Source: Phycisphaerales bacterium (GTDB lineage Bacteria > Planctomycetota > Phycisphaerae > Phycisphaerales > UBA1924). Taken from it: a stretch of 64,000 nucleotides of DNA. Under the pieces are notes generated by a model. That model searched no databases. It saw only the letters and a program-made list of their open reading frames with translations, and was not told the DNA's origin. Both the position numbers and the translations under genes were made by a program. The DNA lies in contig JADYXW010000045.1 of the NCBI GenBank assembly GCA_020853975.1, positions 62,001 to 126,000 on the forward strand, written 5' to 3'. Below, piece after piece: positions 9,184 to 17,834 of the stretch. Each line of letters begins with the position of its first letter. Position 1 is the stretch's first letter.

Positions 9184-9221
9184 TCCGCCCCTCTCCGGGA
9201 GACCGGGTGGGCGAACAAGTC

Positions 9222-9295
<74 letters not shown>

Positions 9296-9411
9296 TTGCG
9301 AGAGGTGGGTGGCTCCTCGGCGCAGGCGGGGGGATCAGGACGCAACTATGATGAGGGTTGGTGGCCGGTCCGGTGGAAGCGCGGACTGGTCATGGCTTGG
9401 AAGGAGCGATC

Positions 9412-9714
9412 ATGCGGGTCGAAGTGATCGGGAAGAACTTTGAGGTCTCGGAGCCGATCCGGGCCTATGCGGTGACCAAGGCGAGCAAGCTCACAAAGTA
9501 CTTTGACGGGCTGCAGCTTGTGACGGTGCGGATCACGAAGGTGAACCACAAGGCGAACGCTGAGTACGAGGCGGAGATTATCCTAGACGTGGAAAAGCAC
9601 GACGACTTCGTGTCGCACGCAACTGGACAGGACGCCTACGCCGCCATCGACCTGGTCATGGAGAAGGGCGAGCGGCAACTGCGCGACTTCAAGGAGCAGT
9701 TGAAAAAGCAGTAG
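9412..9714 (+). CDS. hpf: Ribosome hibernation promoting factor / RaiA
   Basis: A 100-residue short-type HPF that binds the 30S decoding region and silences ribosomes in stationary phase. It begins MRVEVIGKNFEVSEPIRAYA and contains KYFDGLQLVTVRI and AEIILDVEKHDDFVSHATGQDAYAAIDL, the conserved HPF core. No C-terminal dimerization domain is present. The start is set by a strong AAGGAG 5 bases before the ATG. It heads a cluster with ptsN and ptsH (gaps of 17 and 50 bases), an arrangement familiar from rpoN loci of proteobacteria, although rpoN is not here. Confidence 0.93.
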   Translation: MRVEVIGKNFEVSEPIRAYAVTKASKLTKYFDGLQLVTVRITKVNHKANAEYEAEIILDVEKHDDFVSHATGQDAYAAIDLVMEKGERQLRDFKEQLKKQ

Positions 9715-9731
9715 CGCACCCTGGAGCCCCC

Positions 9732-10211
9732 GTGGTGAAACTCCTGGACATGATCGGGCCCGGCGCCATCGTGGCCCCGCTGACGGCGGGGGACCGTGAT
9801 GGGGTCGTGCGCGAGCTCGTGGAGTCTCTGACGGCGGCCGGGGCCTCGCCCGCGTCGCTGAAGGACGAACTGATCACCAAGCTGCTCGCAAGGGAGAAGG
9901 TGCACTCCACCGGCTTTGGGCGGGGAGTCGCCGTGCCCCACGCCAAGCACGCCGGCCTGAGCAGGCTGATCGCGGCGGTGGGGCTCTCGCCCCGCGGGAT
10001 CGACTTTTCCTCCCTCGACAAGCAGCCGGTCTATTCCGTCTTTCTGTTGCTCAGCCCGGAGAGCAGGCCCGAGGAGCACCTGCAGGCGATGGAGGTGCTC
10101 TTCAAGAACCTGACCAAGGATTCGTTCAGGCGGGGCCTGCGTCAGGCGCGGGGCGAGGAGGAGGTGCGGACCATCCTCCGCGAGGCCGATTCGCAGCAGT
10201 TGGCGGGATAA
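9732..10211 (+). CDS. ptsN: PTS IIA-like nitrogen regulatory protein
   Basis: A 159-residue EIIA domain of the fructose/Ntr type. The phospho-acceptor histidine is His70 in GVAVPHAKH. GFGRG before it and LLLSPESRPEEHLQAMEVL after it are conserved. EIIA-Ntr usually receives phosphate from HPr and regulates rather than transports sugar. The absence of EIIB/EIIC genes and the adjoining ptsH support a regulatory role. The start is GTG 9732 (followed by a GTG Val codon), with TGGAG upstream. Confidence 0.92.
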   Translation: MVKLLDMIGPGAIVAPLTAGDRDGVVRELVESLTAAGASPASLKDELITKLLAREKVHSTGFGRGVAVPHAKHAGLSRLIAAVGLSPRGIDFSSLDKQPVYSVFLLLSPESRPEEHLQAMEVLFKNLTKDSFRRGLRQARGEEEVRTILREADSQQLAG

Positions 10212-10261
10212 GCAGGGTTCGGGCACGGTCGAAGGTCACCGGGCCCTGAAAGGGAGCGTCG

Positions 10262-10537
10262 GTGGCGGACACAGTGTCCATCAAGGTCAAGGTCGTGAAT
10301 CGGCTGGGGCTGCACGCACGCCCCGCGATGGCCTTTGTCGACCTTGCCGCCACGTTTGCAGCCTCCGTCTGGGTCGTGAAGGGCGATACCAGGGTCGACG
10401 GGAAGTCGATCATGCAGATGATGATGCTCGCCGCGAGCCAGGGGAGCGAGCTGGAGGTCATCGCGGAGGGCGCCGACGCCGCGAAGGCGTGCGAGGGGCT
10501 CGCGAAGCTGGTGGCAAACGGCTTTGACGAGGAATAG
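10262..10537 (+). CDS. ptsH: HPr phosphocarrier protein
   Basis: A 91-residue HPr that relays phosphate from enzyme I to EIIA. The active-site histidine is His18 in RLGLHARPA. A serine is present at the regulatory position (Ser49 in GKSIMQMMML), so HPr kinase control is possible. GTG start with AAGGGAG six bases upstream. Enzyme I and HPr kinase are not in the window. Last member of the hpf-ptsN-ptsH cluster. Confidence 0.95.
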   Translation: MADTVSIKVKVVNRLGLHARPAMAFVDLAATFAASVWVVKGDTRVDGKSIMQMMMLAASQGSELEVIAEGADAAKACEGLAKLVANGFDEE

Positions 10538-10540
10538 CGC

Positions 10541-10546
10541 TACCCT
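10541..10546 (+). promoter_or_regulatory. -10 like TACCCT, 5 bases before aroC start
   Basis: TACCCT is followed by 5 bases and then the aroC ATG, with no Shine-Dalgarno sequence. Candidate leaderless promoter. Confidence 0.5.
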
Positions 10547-10551
10547 CGCGC

Positions 10552-11748
10552 ATGCCACGCTTGGACTACCTCACCGCCGGTGAATCGCACGGGCCCGGGC
10601 TGCTCTGTGTCGTGTCGGGCATTCCCTCGGGGGTCACGATCGACACCGACCGGATCGACGCGCACCTCGCCAGAAGGCAGGGGGGCTACGGGCGTGGCGG
10701 ACGCCAGAAGATCGAGCGGGACAGGGTGGAGGTGCTCAGCGGCGTGCGTGCCGGTGTCTCGATGGGATCGCCTATCACGCTGCGCGTGGCCAACCGTGAC
10801 GCCAGGCTCGACGACGCCGTCAAGACGCCCCCCGTGTTCCGCCCCAGACCCGGGCACGCGGACCTCGCCGGCGCGATCAAGCATCTGACGACCGACTGCC
10901 GGGGCGTGCTGGAGCGAGCGAGCGCGCGGGAGACGGCGGCCCGCGTTGCGGCGGGGGCGCTGGCGGGCGAGCTGCTCCGCGAGTTCGGCATCGAGGCCAT
11001 GGGCTTCACGCGGAGCATCCTGGGAGAAGCCTGCGGGGTGGACGTGCTCGAATCAAACTGGCGAACGGTGCGCGCGGCGAGCGACGCGAGCGAGACGTAC
11101 TGTCCGGACGCCGACGCGACGGCGAGGCAGGTGCGAGCGATCCACGCGGCGAAGCTGGACAAGGACACCGCCGGGGGCGTGGTGGAGGCGCACGTGTTCG
11201 GCGTGCCCCCGGGCCTGGGGTCGTGCGCGGACTGGCGCGACCGGCTCGACGCGAGACTGGCGTGGGCGGTGATGGGCGTGCAGGCAATCAAGGGAGTTGA
11301 GATCGGGCTGGGCTTTGCGTGCGCCGGGCTGCCCGGCAGCCGCGTGCACGACCCGATCGGTTATGACTCGCAGCAGCGGGAGAGCCACCACGCGATCGGG
11401 TTCGTGAGGCCCTCGAACAACGCGGGCGGGATCGAGGGCGGGATGAGCAACGGGCAGCCGATCGTGGTGCGGGCGGCGATGAAGCCGATCTCGACGCTGG
11501 TGAGGGGCCTGCCCAGCGTGGACCTGAACACCAAGGAGGCCGAGGCGAGCCAGTACGAGCGGAGCGACATCTGCGCCGTGCCCGCGGCGGGGGTGGTGGT
11601 CGAGGCCGTCGTGCTCTTCGAAGTGGCGAGAGCGTTCTGCGACAAGTTCGCGGGCGACTCGCTGACAGAGGTGCGGGGCCAGTGGGAGTCGTACCTGAAG
11701 CTCGCGCGGAACCTGCCCTTGGGCCCGCCCGCGATGACCCTCGCCTGA
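10552..11748 (+). CDS. aroC: Chorismate synthase
   Basis: A 398-residue enzyme of the last shikimate-pathway step (EPSP to chorismate, FMNH2-dependent). Signatures are TAGESHGPGL near the N-terminus, RRQGGYGRGGRQKIERD, RPGHADLAGAIKH, RASARETAARVAAGA, and SNNAGGIEGGMSNGQPIVVR near the C-terminal third. The length is somewhat longer than the ~360-residue norm. The ATG at 10552 follows ptsH by only 14 bases and has a TACCCT hexamer rather than a ribosome binding site. Faces the permease gene tail to tail. Confidence 0.97.
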   Translation: MPRLDYLTAGESHGPGLLCVVSGIPSGVTIDTDRIDAHLARRQGGYGRGGRQKIERDRVEVLSGVRAGVSMGSPITLRVANRDARLDDAVKTPPVFRPRPGHADLAGAIKHLTTDCRGVLERASARETAARVAAGALAGELLREFGIEAMGFTRSILGEACGVDVLESNWRTVRAASDASETYCPDADATARQVRAIHAAKLDKDTAGGVVEAHVFGVPPGLGSCADWRDRLDARLAWAVMGVQAIKGVEIGLGFACAGLPGSRVHDPIGYDSQQRESHHAIGFVRPSNNAGGIEGGMSNGQPIVVRAAMKPISTLVRGLPSVDLNTKEAEASQYERSDICAVPAAGVVVEAVVLFEVARAFCDKFAGDSLTEVRGQWESYLKLARNLPLGPPAMTLA

Positions 11749-11763
11749 TGCCCGCTGCACCCT

Positions 11764-13083
11764 TCATGCGATCGTGAGCCGCCTCAACGAGCTCCACACG
11801 AAGTACGCCGGCACGCCCGCGGCCATGATGCCCACCCACACCAGCGTGCCCTTCCAGTCGTCGGCGATGGTGACCACGGTCATGCCCGCCGCGGCGAGCA
11901 CGAACACCGCCGGCACCACCGGGTAGCCCCAGCACCGGTAAGGACGCGGGCGTTCCGCCTGCGTGTGACGGAGCACGAAGATGGCGGCGGCGGCGAGCGC
12001 GTACCACACCCACATCGTGAATACGAACCCCCCCGCGAGCTTTTCAAAGGTCTTGACAAAGATCGTCGCGAGGCAGGAGAGCCCGAACTGCACCGAGAGC
12101 GCGACCCAGGGCGTCTGCCAGCGCGGATGGACCCCCGAGAGGAACGCGAAGAGCAGCCCGTCGCGAGACTGCTGGTAGGTCACGCGGGCCCCAGTCATGA
12201 TCGAGCCGTGGGTACTGCCCGAGGTCGAGACGATGACGAGCGCCGCAGCGGCGAGGCCCGCGGCGGGGCCGAGCAGCGCCGTGAAGACCGCCGGGGCCAC
12301 CGTTTCCGAGCCACGCATCTTCTCCAAAGGGATCAGCACGAAGAACGCGATGTTGACCAGCACGTAGAGCAAGGTGGTCGCAAGCGTGCCAAGCACAAAG
12401 ACACGGGGGAGGTTCCGCTGCGGGTCCTTGATCTCGCCCGCAATGGCGCCGACGTCGCTCCAGCCGTCGTATGTCCACATGATCCCCGCGAAGACGGGAA
12501 CAAGAGCCTTGGCGAGCGAGCCGGGCTCGAGCGAGCCCGAGAGGTTCGCAAGATTCGCCCGGTCCGTGACCCAGGGCAGGATGACGATCGCGGAGAGCGC
12601 GGCGAACTTGAGCCCGGTCAGGAGTGCGGCCACGCCCGCGGAGAGAACCACGCCCCGGATGTTGATGGCGGTGAGCAGCGCGAGCATGCCGATCGTGGGC
12701 CAGCGCACGTCCCACGTGGTGCCCAGCAGCGTGTTGAGGTGCTCTGCGAAGACCACGGCGATGCCCGCGGCGGCGAGGGGTTTGGCGACGAGCATGTACG
12801 ACCAGCCAAAGACGAACGCAACGCACCTGCCGTACGCCTCCCGGAGGAAGACGTACACGCCCCCGGACTGCGGGTGCAGCGTCGCGAGCTCGGCGTAGGT
12901 CAGCGCCCCCAGCAGCGCGAGGACGCCCCCCGCGAGCCAGAGCGCGAGGATGACGATGGGGCTGGCGAGGTGGCCCGCGATCTGGGGCGGGGTGCGGAAG
13001 ATGCCCGACCCGATGATGATGCCGACCTGCACCGCCGCGGCTCCCCAGACGGTGATGCGGCGGGGCAGCTCTGTGCTGGGCAT
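11764..13083 (-). CDS. APC family amino acid permease
   Basis: A 439-residue inner-membrane transporter with about 12 hydrophobic helices. The first helix contains IIIGSGIFRTPPQIAGH, the GSGIF motif of APC/LAT-type transporters. GGVLALLGALTYAELATLHPQSGGVYVFLREAYG is also typical of the LAT/YjeM-like group. The substrate is probably a neutral or aromatic amino acid, but this is inferred from the family only. ATG at 13083 with TACGCT 6 bases upstream. No partner gene adjoins it. Confidence 0.9.
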   Translation of the reverse strand: MPSTELPRRITVWGAAAVQVGIIIGSGIFRTPPQIAGHLASPIVILALWLAGGVLALLGALTYAELATLHPQSGGVYVFLREAYGRCVAFVFGWSYMLVAKPLAAAGIAVVFAEHLNTLLGTTWDVRWPTIGMLALLTAINIRGVVLSAGVAALLTGLKFAALSAIVILPWVTDRANLANLSGSLEPGSLAKALVPVFAGIMWTYDGWSDVGAIAGEIKDPQRNLPRVFVLGTLATTLLYVLVNIAFFVLIPLEKMRGSETVAPAVFTALLGPAAGLAAAALVIVSTSGSTHGSIMTGARVTYQQSRDGLLFAFLSGVHPRWQTPWVALSVQFGLSCLATIFVKTFEKLAGGFVFTMWVWYALAAAAIFVLRHTQAERPRPYRCWGYPVVPAVFVLAAAGMTVVTIADDWKGTLVWVGIMAAGVPAYFVWSSLRRLTIA

Positions 13084-13089
13084 GCGCGC

Positions 13090-13095
13090 AGCGTA
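13090..13095 (-). promoter_or_regulatory. -10 like TACGCT, 6 bases before permease start
   Basis: On the minus strand TACGCT is followed by GCGCGC and the ATG. No Shine-Dalgarno sequence; candidate leaderless promoter. Confidence 0.5.
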
Positions 13096-13126
13096 CCCGA
13101 AACGAGCCGCTCGGGCGTCGCGGTGC

Positions 13127-14245
13127 TCAGGCGACCGAGGCGAAGTACGCCGCGAGGACGTCCCGCGCCGCCTTCAGGTCGGAGAGGTCGATCATCTCGG
13201 TGACGGTGTGGATGTACCGGGTGCCGACGGTGATGCCGACGGCGCGAGCGCCCGCCGCGGCCTGCTGCGCTGCGGCGCCGTCCTGGCCGCCCGCGGCGAG
13301 GATGGAGCGCTGGTAGGGGATCTTGTTCTTCTTCGCGACCGCCTCGACCTCCGCGACGAGCCGGTGGTCAGAGATGAACGACGAGTCCTTGATGTGAAGC
13401 GCAAAGCCCTTGCCGTGGGTTGATACGGCCTCCTCGCCCGGAACTCCGGGGGTGTCGCACGCGAGGGTGACGTCGATGCCGAAGCCGATGTCGGGGAGGA
13501 CTGCGTGGCTGGCGGTCTTGGCACCGCGGAGGCCGACTTCCTCCTGGGTGGTGAAGGCGACAACGATCTCGCAGGCGTGGGCGGCGCCGCTCTCGACGAG
13601 CGACCGCACGGCCTCGATGCCCAGCCAGCATGCCACGCGGTTGTCGAGTGCCTTGCTGACGAACTTGTTGCCCAAGTGGAGCGCGGGCTCGTTCATCACG
13701 ATGTAGTCACCGACGCGGACTCTCTTCTTCACCTCGTCGGCGGGCAGCCCCAGATCAACGAAGAACTCCTTGACCTCCGGCACCTTCTCGCGGTCCTTGG
13801 CGCTGGAGATATGCACGGGCCGGCCCCCGGGGTTCATCACGCCCGGATGGTCGCCCTCGTCGGTACAGACCAACACGCGACGGGAGAAGAGGTTGCGGGT
13901 GTCGAAGCCGCCCGCGGCGTTGGGCCAGATCCACCCCTTGTCGTCCACGAACGCGACGTAGAACCCGATCTCGTCCATGTGGCACAGCAGCATGACGCGC
14001 GTGGGCCGACCCTCAGAGGCGGCGCGAGGCTCGGGGCTCGCCTTCGCCTTGCCCTTCACGCGAGGGTTGCGACGGCAGATGAGGTTGCCCATCACGTCGG
14101 TCTCGACGTGGTCGAACAGGCCGGCGATCTCTGCCTCGATGACGGCGCGGACGCGTTCCTCACGCCCCGGGACGCCCGGCGTCTCGCAGAGGCGCTTGAG
14201 GAGGTTGACGTTCACGGTGTCCTTGCGGGCTTCCTTCTTCGCCAT
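13127..14245 (-). CDS. M42 family aminopeptidase
   Basis: A 372-residue dinuclear metal peptidase of the M42 (FrvX/TET) family that trims N-terminal residues from cytosolic peptides. The metal ligands are recognisable: HMDEIGF (~101), ALDNRVACWLGIEAV (~201), FTTQEEVGLRGA (Glu pair ~235), DVTLACDTPG and the C-terminal YIHTVTEMIDLSDL. No signal peptide. A GAAAGG lies 9 bases before the ATG and a TATCAT hexamer (14275-14280) further upstream, so this gene seems to have an ordinary leader. Confidence 0.93.
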   Translation of the reverse strand: MAKKEARKDTVNVNLLKRLCETPGVPGREERVRAVIEAEIAGLFDHVETDVMGNLICRRNPRVKGKAKASPEPRAASEGRPTRVMLLCHMDEIGFYVAFVDDKGWIWPNAAGGFDTRNLFSRRVLVCTDEGDHPGVMNPGGRPVHISSAKDREKVPEVKEFFVDLGLPADEVKKRVRVGDYIVMNEPALHLGNKFVSKALDNRVACWLGIEAVRSLVESGAAHACEIVVAFTTQEEVGLRGAKTASHAVLPDIGFGIDVTLACDTPGVPGEEAVSTHGKGFALHIKDSSFISDHRLVAEVEAVAKKNKIPYQRSILAAGGQDGAAAQQAAAGARAVGITVGTRYIHTVTEMIDLSDLKAARDVLAAYFASVA

Positions 14246-14356
14246 GGGAAAGTGCCTTTCGGTGGTTGAACGGGATGATAGCGGCGGCAGGGACGGGGGC
14301 TTCCTCGGGATCGGGCGCCCGTCATCGGGTCGCGGTCCACCAGATGCCGCGGCCCG

Positions 14357-14362
14357 TACGAT
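14357..14362 (+). promoter_or_regulatory. -10 like TACGAT, 5 bases before ygfZ-like start
   Basis: TACGAT, then CTGTC, then ATG; no Shine-Dalgarno sequence. Candidate leaderless promoter. Confidence 0.5.
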
Positions 14363-14367
14363 CTGTC

Positions 14368-15576
14368 ATGACGAATCCGAGCCCGCTGCTGGACCTACAC
14401 GCTGACGCGGGGGCCAAGGTCTCTCCCTATGGCGAGGGCGAGGCGGCGCCGCTGGTGGTTCAGACGTTTGGCGACCTGGGAAGCGAGTACGCGGCGCTCC
14501 GCACGGGCTGCGCGCTGCTGGACCTGCCCCAGCGGACGGTGCTGGAGCTCACGGGCCCGGACCGGCTGGAGTTCCTGGGGCGGATGCTCACGCAGGAGCT
14601 AAAGGGCCTGCTGCCGTTCCGGGTAAGGCGGAGCTTCTGGCTCAGCCGCAAGGGAAGGATCGACGCGGACCTCCGGGTGGTCGATCTTCCGAGCCGCACG
14701 CTGCTGGAGGTGGACCTGTTGGCCGCGGAGCGGACGCTTGCGGGGCTGTCGGCGTACATCATCACGGAAGACTGCTCCATCCGGGGCATGCAGGGCCTGA
14801 CACACCGTCTGGCGCTGCACGGGCCGACGGGCATGGATCTTCTCTCGGCGGTGGCGCAGCCCGCGGGCGGCGCGGAGGCGAGCGGGCCGGGTCTGGAGCG
14901 TCTGGAAGCGGGGGCCGCGTGCGTCGCGAACCTTGCGGGGCACGACGTGGTGGTCTTTCGTGAGGATACAGCGGGGACAACGGGGCTGGAGCTTATCGTT
15001 CCGAGCGCGGGAGTTGGGGATGTGTACCGCCTGCTGCTGGAAGCGGGCCGGGTCAAGGAGGCCGCGGAAGGCGAGGCGACGGCACCCAGCCGCTGGCGCG
15101 TGGTGGCGAGCCGCGTGCGCCTGCGGGCTGCCGGGTGGCACGCGTACAACGTCGCGCGTATCGAGGCGGGCACGCCGATCTACAACCTCGACTTTGGGGC
15201 GGAGTCGCTCCCCGCGGAGACGGGCGTGCTGCACGACCGGGTGAGCTTCACAAAGGGGTGCTACCTGGGTCAGGAGATCGTGGCGCGGATGCACGCGCGT
15301 GGGCAGAGCAAGCAGTCGCTGGTGCGCGTGCACTTTGAGAAGCGGGAAGGTCGCGTAGTGCTGCCGGAAGCCGGCGCCGCGCTCGAGGACGAGGCCGGGA
15401 CAGGCGCCGTGGGGCTCGTCACCAGCTCGACGATCGCGCCCTCGCTCGGCTCAGTCGCCGTGGCGCTGGCTCAGGTGAAGTCGGCGTCCGCGTCGGCCGG
15501 CACGGTGCTGGTGGCCCAAACGCCCGACGGTTCTGTGCGAGGGACGGTGCAGGCATCGCTGCGACCCGGGGCCTGA
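14368..15576 (+). CDS. ygfZ: YgfZ/GcvT-like folate-binding protein
   Basis: A 402-residue relative of the glycine-cleavage T protein. The C-terminal signature KGCYLGQEIVARMHARG (~296) is the KGCYxGQE motif of YgfZ/IBA57, proteins that help maturation of Fe-S enzymes with tetrahydrofolate. The N-terminal part (FGDLGSEYAALRTGCALLDL, then GPDRLEFLGRMLTQ) follows the GcvT fold. True GcvT is less likely because of this motif and the lack of gcvH/gcvP nearby. The ATG at 14368 was chosen because the protein then starts in the family's usual way. Confidence 0.9.
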   Translation: MTNPSPLLDLHADAGAKVSPYGEGEAAPLVVQTFGDLGSEYAALRTGCALLDLPQRTVLELTGPDRLEFLGRMLTQELKGLLPFRVRRSFWLSRKGRIDADLRVVDLPSRTLLEVDLLAAERTLAGLSAYIITEDCSIRGMQGLTHRLALHGPTGMDLLSAVAQPAGGAEASGPGLERLEAGAACVANLAGHDVVVFREDTAGTTGLELIVPSAGVGDVYRLLLEAGRVKEAAEGEATAPSRWRVVASRVRLRAAGWHAYNVARIEAGTPIYNLDFGAESLPAETGVLHDRVSFTKGCYLGQEIVARMHARGQSKQSLVRVHFEKREGRVVLPEAGAALEDEAGTGAVGLVTSSTIAPSLGSVAVALAQVKSASASAGTVLVAQTPDGSVRGTVQASLRPGA

Positions 15577-15585
15577 CCGGCGTGG

Positions 15586-16728
15586 CTAGAGCTTCTTCCG
15601 GTAGGTAAGTTCGACGTCGCTGCCCAGCGGACGCACCCGCCACAGGTCGAAGATGCGCCCGTGAGACAGCGACGGCGCGACACGGCCCGCGGCGGCGGCC
15701 TTGGCAAGATCATCGCCCAGCACCATCGGCGCGATGTACACCACGGCTTCGTCGATGAGGTCTTGCTCCAGCATCGCACCGAGAATTCCCGGTCCGGCCT
15801 CCACGAGCACGGTCGACACTCGGTGCGCCGAGGCGAGCGCTCGCAGCAACTCGCGCAGGTCGATTCCCCTGGCCCCGCCCACGCTCGGGATTCCAAGCAC
15901 GAGCACGCCCGAGTCCTGGAGTGTGCGCCGCCGGGCCTCGAAGACATCCGACGACGCGACCGTTGAGTCGCACGCGACCGCCGTCGGGGTTTCGTGCGCC
16001 GTGCGGACGAGCTGCGACCTCGCGGGCAGATCGAGGTCCGTGTCCGCGATGACTCGCATCGCGGTGCGCCGAGGCCGCACGCCACGCGCCGTCAGCAGCG
16101 GGTCGTCGGCGAGCACAGTGCCGATGCCGGTGACGATGGCGTCCACCCGTCCGCGCAGGCGGTGCACGCGGGCGCGGGCGAGCTCGCCGCTGATCCACTT
16201 TGACTCGCCGGTTCGGGTCGCCACCCGGCCGTCGATGGTCTGGGCCCACTTGGCGATTACCCAGGGCAGTCCGGTCGCCACGCGCTTCGCGAAGGGGGCG
16301 CCAACGCCCCGGGCGAGCGGGCTGGCCTCGGACTGCTCGCACGCGATGCCCGCGGCGCGCAGCACGGCCGCGCCGCCTCCTTTCTTCGGGTGCGGGTCCG
16401 GCCGGGCGTAGACGACGCGGGCCACGCGGGCGGAGACCAGGGCGTGGGCGCACGAGGGCTGGCGGCCGTCCACGGCGCAGGGCTCGAGCGTGACGTAGGC
16501 AGTGGCTCCCGCAGGGGAGAGGCCACGCCGCGTCACGTCGAGAAGTGCGTGGGCCTCGGCGTGGAGACCGCCGTCCTGCATGTGATGGCCCATACCGATG
16601 ATCTGCCCATCGCGCACCAGCACGCAGCCGACGAGGGGGTTGGGCTCGGCGCGGCCCGCGCCCCGCAGGGCCAGGCGGGCGGCGAGGTCGAGCATGCGGC
16701 GGGGTTCGGCTGGGTCCGGTGCGGGCAT
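15586..16728 (-). CDS. ribD: Bifunctional riboflavin biosynthesis protein RibD
   Basis: A 380-residue deaminase-reductase for riboflavin steps two and three. The N-terminal cytidine-deaminase-like zinc domain has HAE (His56, Glu58), PC (Cys84) and a second Cys93 in LEPCAVDGRQPSCAHAL. The C-terminal reductase domain begins at ~155 with GLPWVIAKWAQTIDGRVAT and contains SKWISGELARARVHRLRG and LVEAGPGILGAML. Other rib genes are not here. The start at 16728 gives the family-typical N-terminus. The preceding RNase HII-like gene on the same strand ends 13 bases upstream, so the two are likely co-transcribed. Confidence 0.96.
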   Translation of the reverse strand: MPAPDPAEPRRMLDLAARLALRGAGRAEPNPLVGCVLVRDGQIIGMGHHMQDGGLHAEAHALLDVTRRGLSPAGATAYVTLEPCAVDGRQPSCAHALVSARVARVVYARPDPHPKKGGGAAVLRAAGIACEQSEASPLARGVGAPFAKRVATGLPWVIAKWAQTIDGRVATRTGESKWISGELARARVHRLRGRVDAIVTGIGTVLADDPLLTARGVRPRRTAMRVIADTDLDLPARSQLVRTAHETPTAVACDSTVASSDVFEARRRTLQDSGVLVLGIPSVGGARGIDLRELLRALASAHRVSTVLVEAGPGILGAMLEQDLIDEAVVYIAPMVLGDDLAKAAAAGRVAPSLSHGRIFDLWRVRPLGSDVELTYRKKL

Positions 16729-16741
16729 GGCGCGCGGCAGT

Positions 16742-17749
16742 CTACGCGATGCGGACGAGTGAACTCCGATCCGCGTCGGACATCGTCCGGCCCACTTCGT
16801 CAAGCCAGCGGCGTGCGTCGAGCGCGTAGCCGGCGGTGGGCCTCAGGGGCTTGCCCTCGAGCTGCTGGTGGCACGCGGACCAGAAGTCGTTGAAGCGGGC
16901 CATCAGGAGCTCCCGCGTGTATTTGGCGGCCATCGAGGCCAGGGCGATCGGCAGGTGCGCGTCCTCGCCCTCGGTGAGGAACGCGATGCCTCCGCGGCGC
17001 CCGTCGGGCCCGCTGAGGGCGTACCGGCTGCGCGTCGCCGACTCTTCAAGCGTCGAGACCTCTACGCCGGGCAGGGCCTCGCGGAGCAGATCGGAGTAGT
17101 CGGCACGCCCGCCGAGACGGTCGCAGGCGATTCCCACCCGGTCCTCGGGCGTCGCGAGCGCCCAGACGCGCCGGAGGTGCCGGCCCATCGCGAGGGCAAC
17201 GGTCCGGGCCTTTGACCCCGACTCGCGCACGCACTCGTTGAAAAGGGGCTCCGGCGTCACATCGCAAACCAGGGCCTGGGCTGCGATCTCCGCTCGAACC
17301 AGAGCGCGGGCGAGCAGGTTGGAGGCGATGGCGATCTCTCCCTCGGTCCCGGCGACCGGGAGCCTGCGCGCCGTTCCCTGATAACAGGGGTGCCATGCGG
17401 ACGCCACACCCAGCGCGTCGAAGAGGTCGGTGTCTTGCGCCGGGGTGGAGCCACTGTGCACCCGGAGGAAGGACAGCACGCCCCGTTCGAGGTGTACGAG
17501 TGGGTGCGTGGTCCGCACCGCGTTGGAGAGCTTGAGTTTCTTTGAGTCGGCGATGGCGACGCGCCCCGCGGGGTCATGGGAGCCCCCCCTGCCCGGCTCT
17601 CTGCAGACGCCGGATGAGAGCAGGTCCCACAGGTTCTGGGTGGCGGGGGTGGCCTGGTCGGGGAGGCGAAACGCCGCCAGGCCGACGCAGAGCGGGCCAA
17701 GGGTCGGCCCATACCCGGCTTCGTCGATTCCCGCGAGCAGGAGCGCCAT
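16742..17749 (-). CDS. RNase HII-like protein, long divergent form
   Basis: A 335-residue protein whose motifs follow RNase HII in order but with long insertions. They are GIDEAGYGPTLGPL (Asp9-Glu10), IADSKKLK (~73), CDRLGGRADYSDLL (~212, possible third acidic site) and SMAAKYTRE (~280), equivalent to SIVAKVTRD. RNase HII proteins cut RNA in RNA-DNA hybrids and start ribonucleotide removal. The usual length is ~200 residues, so this is either a lineage-specific RNase HII or a paralogue with another substrate. ATG at 17749 with TATTCT 5 bases upstream; another ATG at 17788 is less likely. Confidence 0.7.
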   Translation of the reverse strand: MALLLAGIDEAGYGPTLGPLCVGLAAFRLPDQATPATQNLWDLLSSGVCREPGRGGSHDPAGRVAIADSKKLKLSNAVRTTHPLVHLERGVLSFLRVHSGSTPAQDTDLFDALGVASAWHPCYQGTARRLPVAGTEGEIAIASNLLARALVRAEIAAQALVCDVTPEPLFNECVRESGSKARTVALAMGRHLRRVWALATPEDRVGIACDRLGGRADYSDLLREALPGVEVSTLEESATRSRYALSGPDGRRGGIAFLTEGEDAHLPIALASMAAKYTRELLMARFNDFWSACHQQLEGKPLRPTAGYALDARRWLDEVGRTMSDADRSSLVRIA

Positions 17750-17754
17750 GGGCG

Positions 17755-17760
17755 AGAATA
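17755..17760 (-). promoter_or_regulatory. -10 like TATTCT, 5 bases before RNase HII-like start
   Basis: On the minus strand TATTCT, CGCCC, ATG. No Shine-Dalgarno sequence; candidate leaderless promoter. Confidence 0.5.
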
Positions 17761-17781
17761 CGAGGGGCGGGGGACGGCCAA

Positions 17782-17810
17782 TTGTCATCGAGGGGACGCG
17801 GCGGTACATT
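17782..17810 (+). promoter_or_regulatory. Sigma-70 type promoter of SLOG-like gene
   Basis: TTGTCA (17782-17787) and TACATT (17805-17810) are separated by exactly 17 bases, the best -35/-10 pair seen in the window. Transcription would start near 17817, leaving a short leader with GGAAGGGGG before the GTG at 17835. Confidence 0.6.
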
Positions 17811-17834
17811 GAAACTGATCGGAAGGGGGTTCCC

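Noticed and set aside
14368-15576. Glycine cleavage T protein (gcvT)
   Set aside because: The KGCYLGQE signature is that of YgfZ/IBA57, and gcvH/gcvP are not adjacent.
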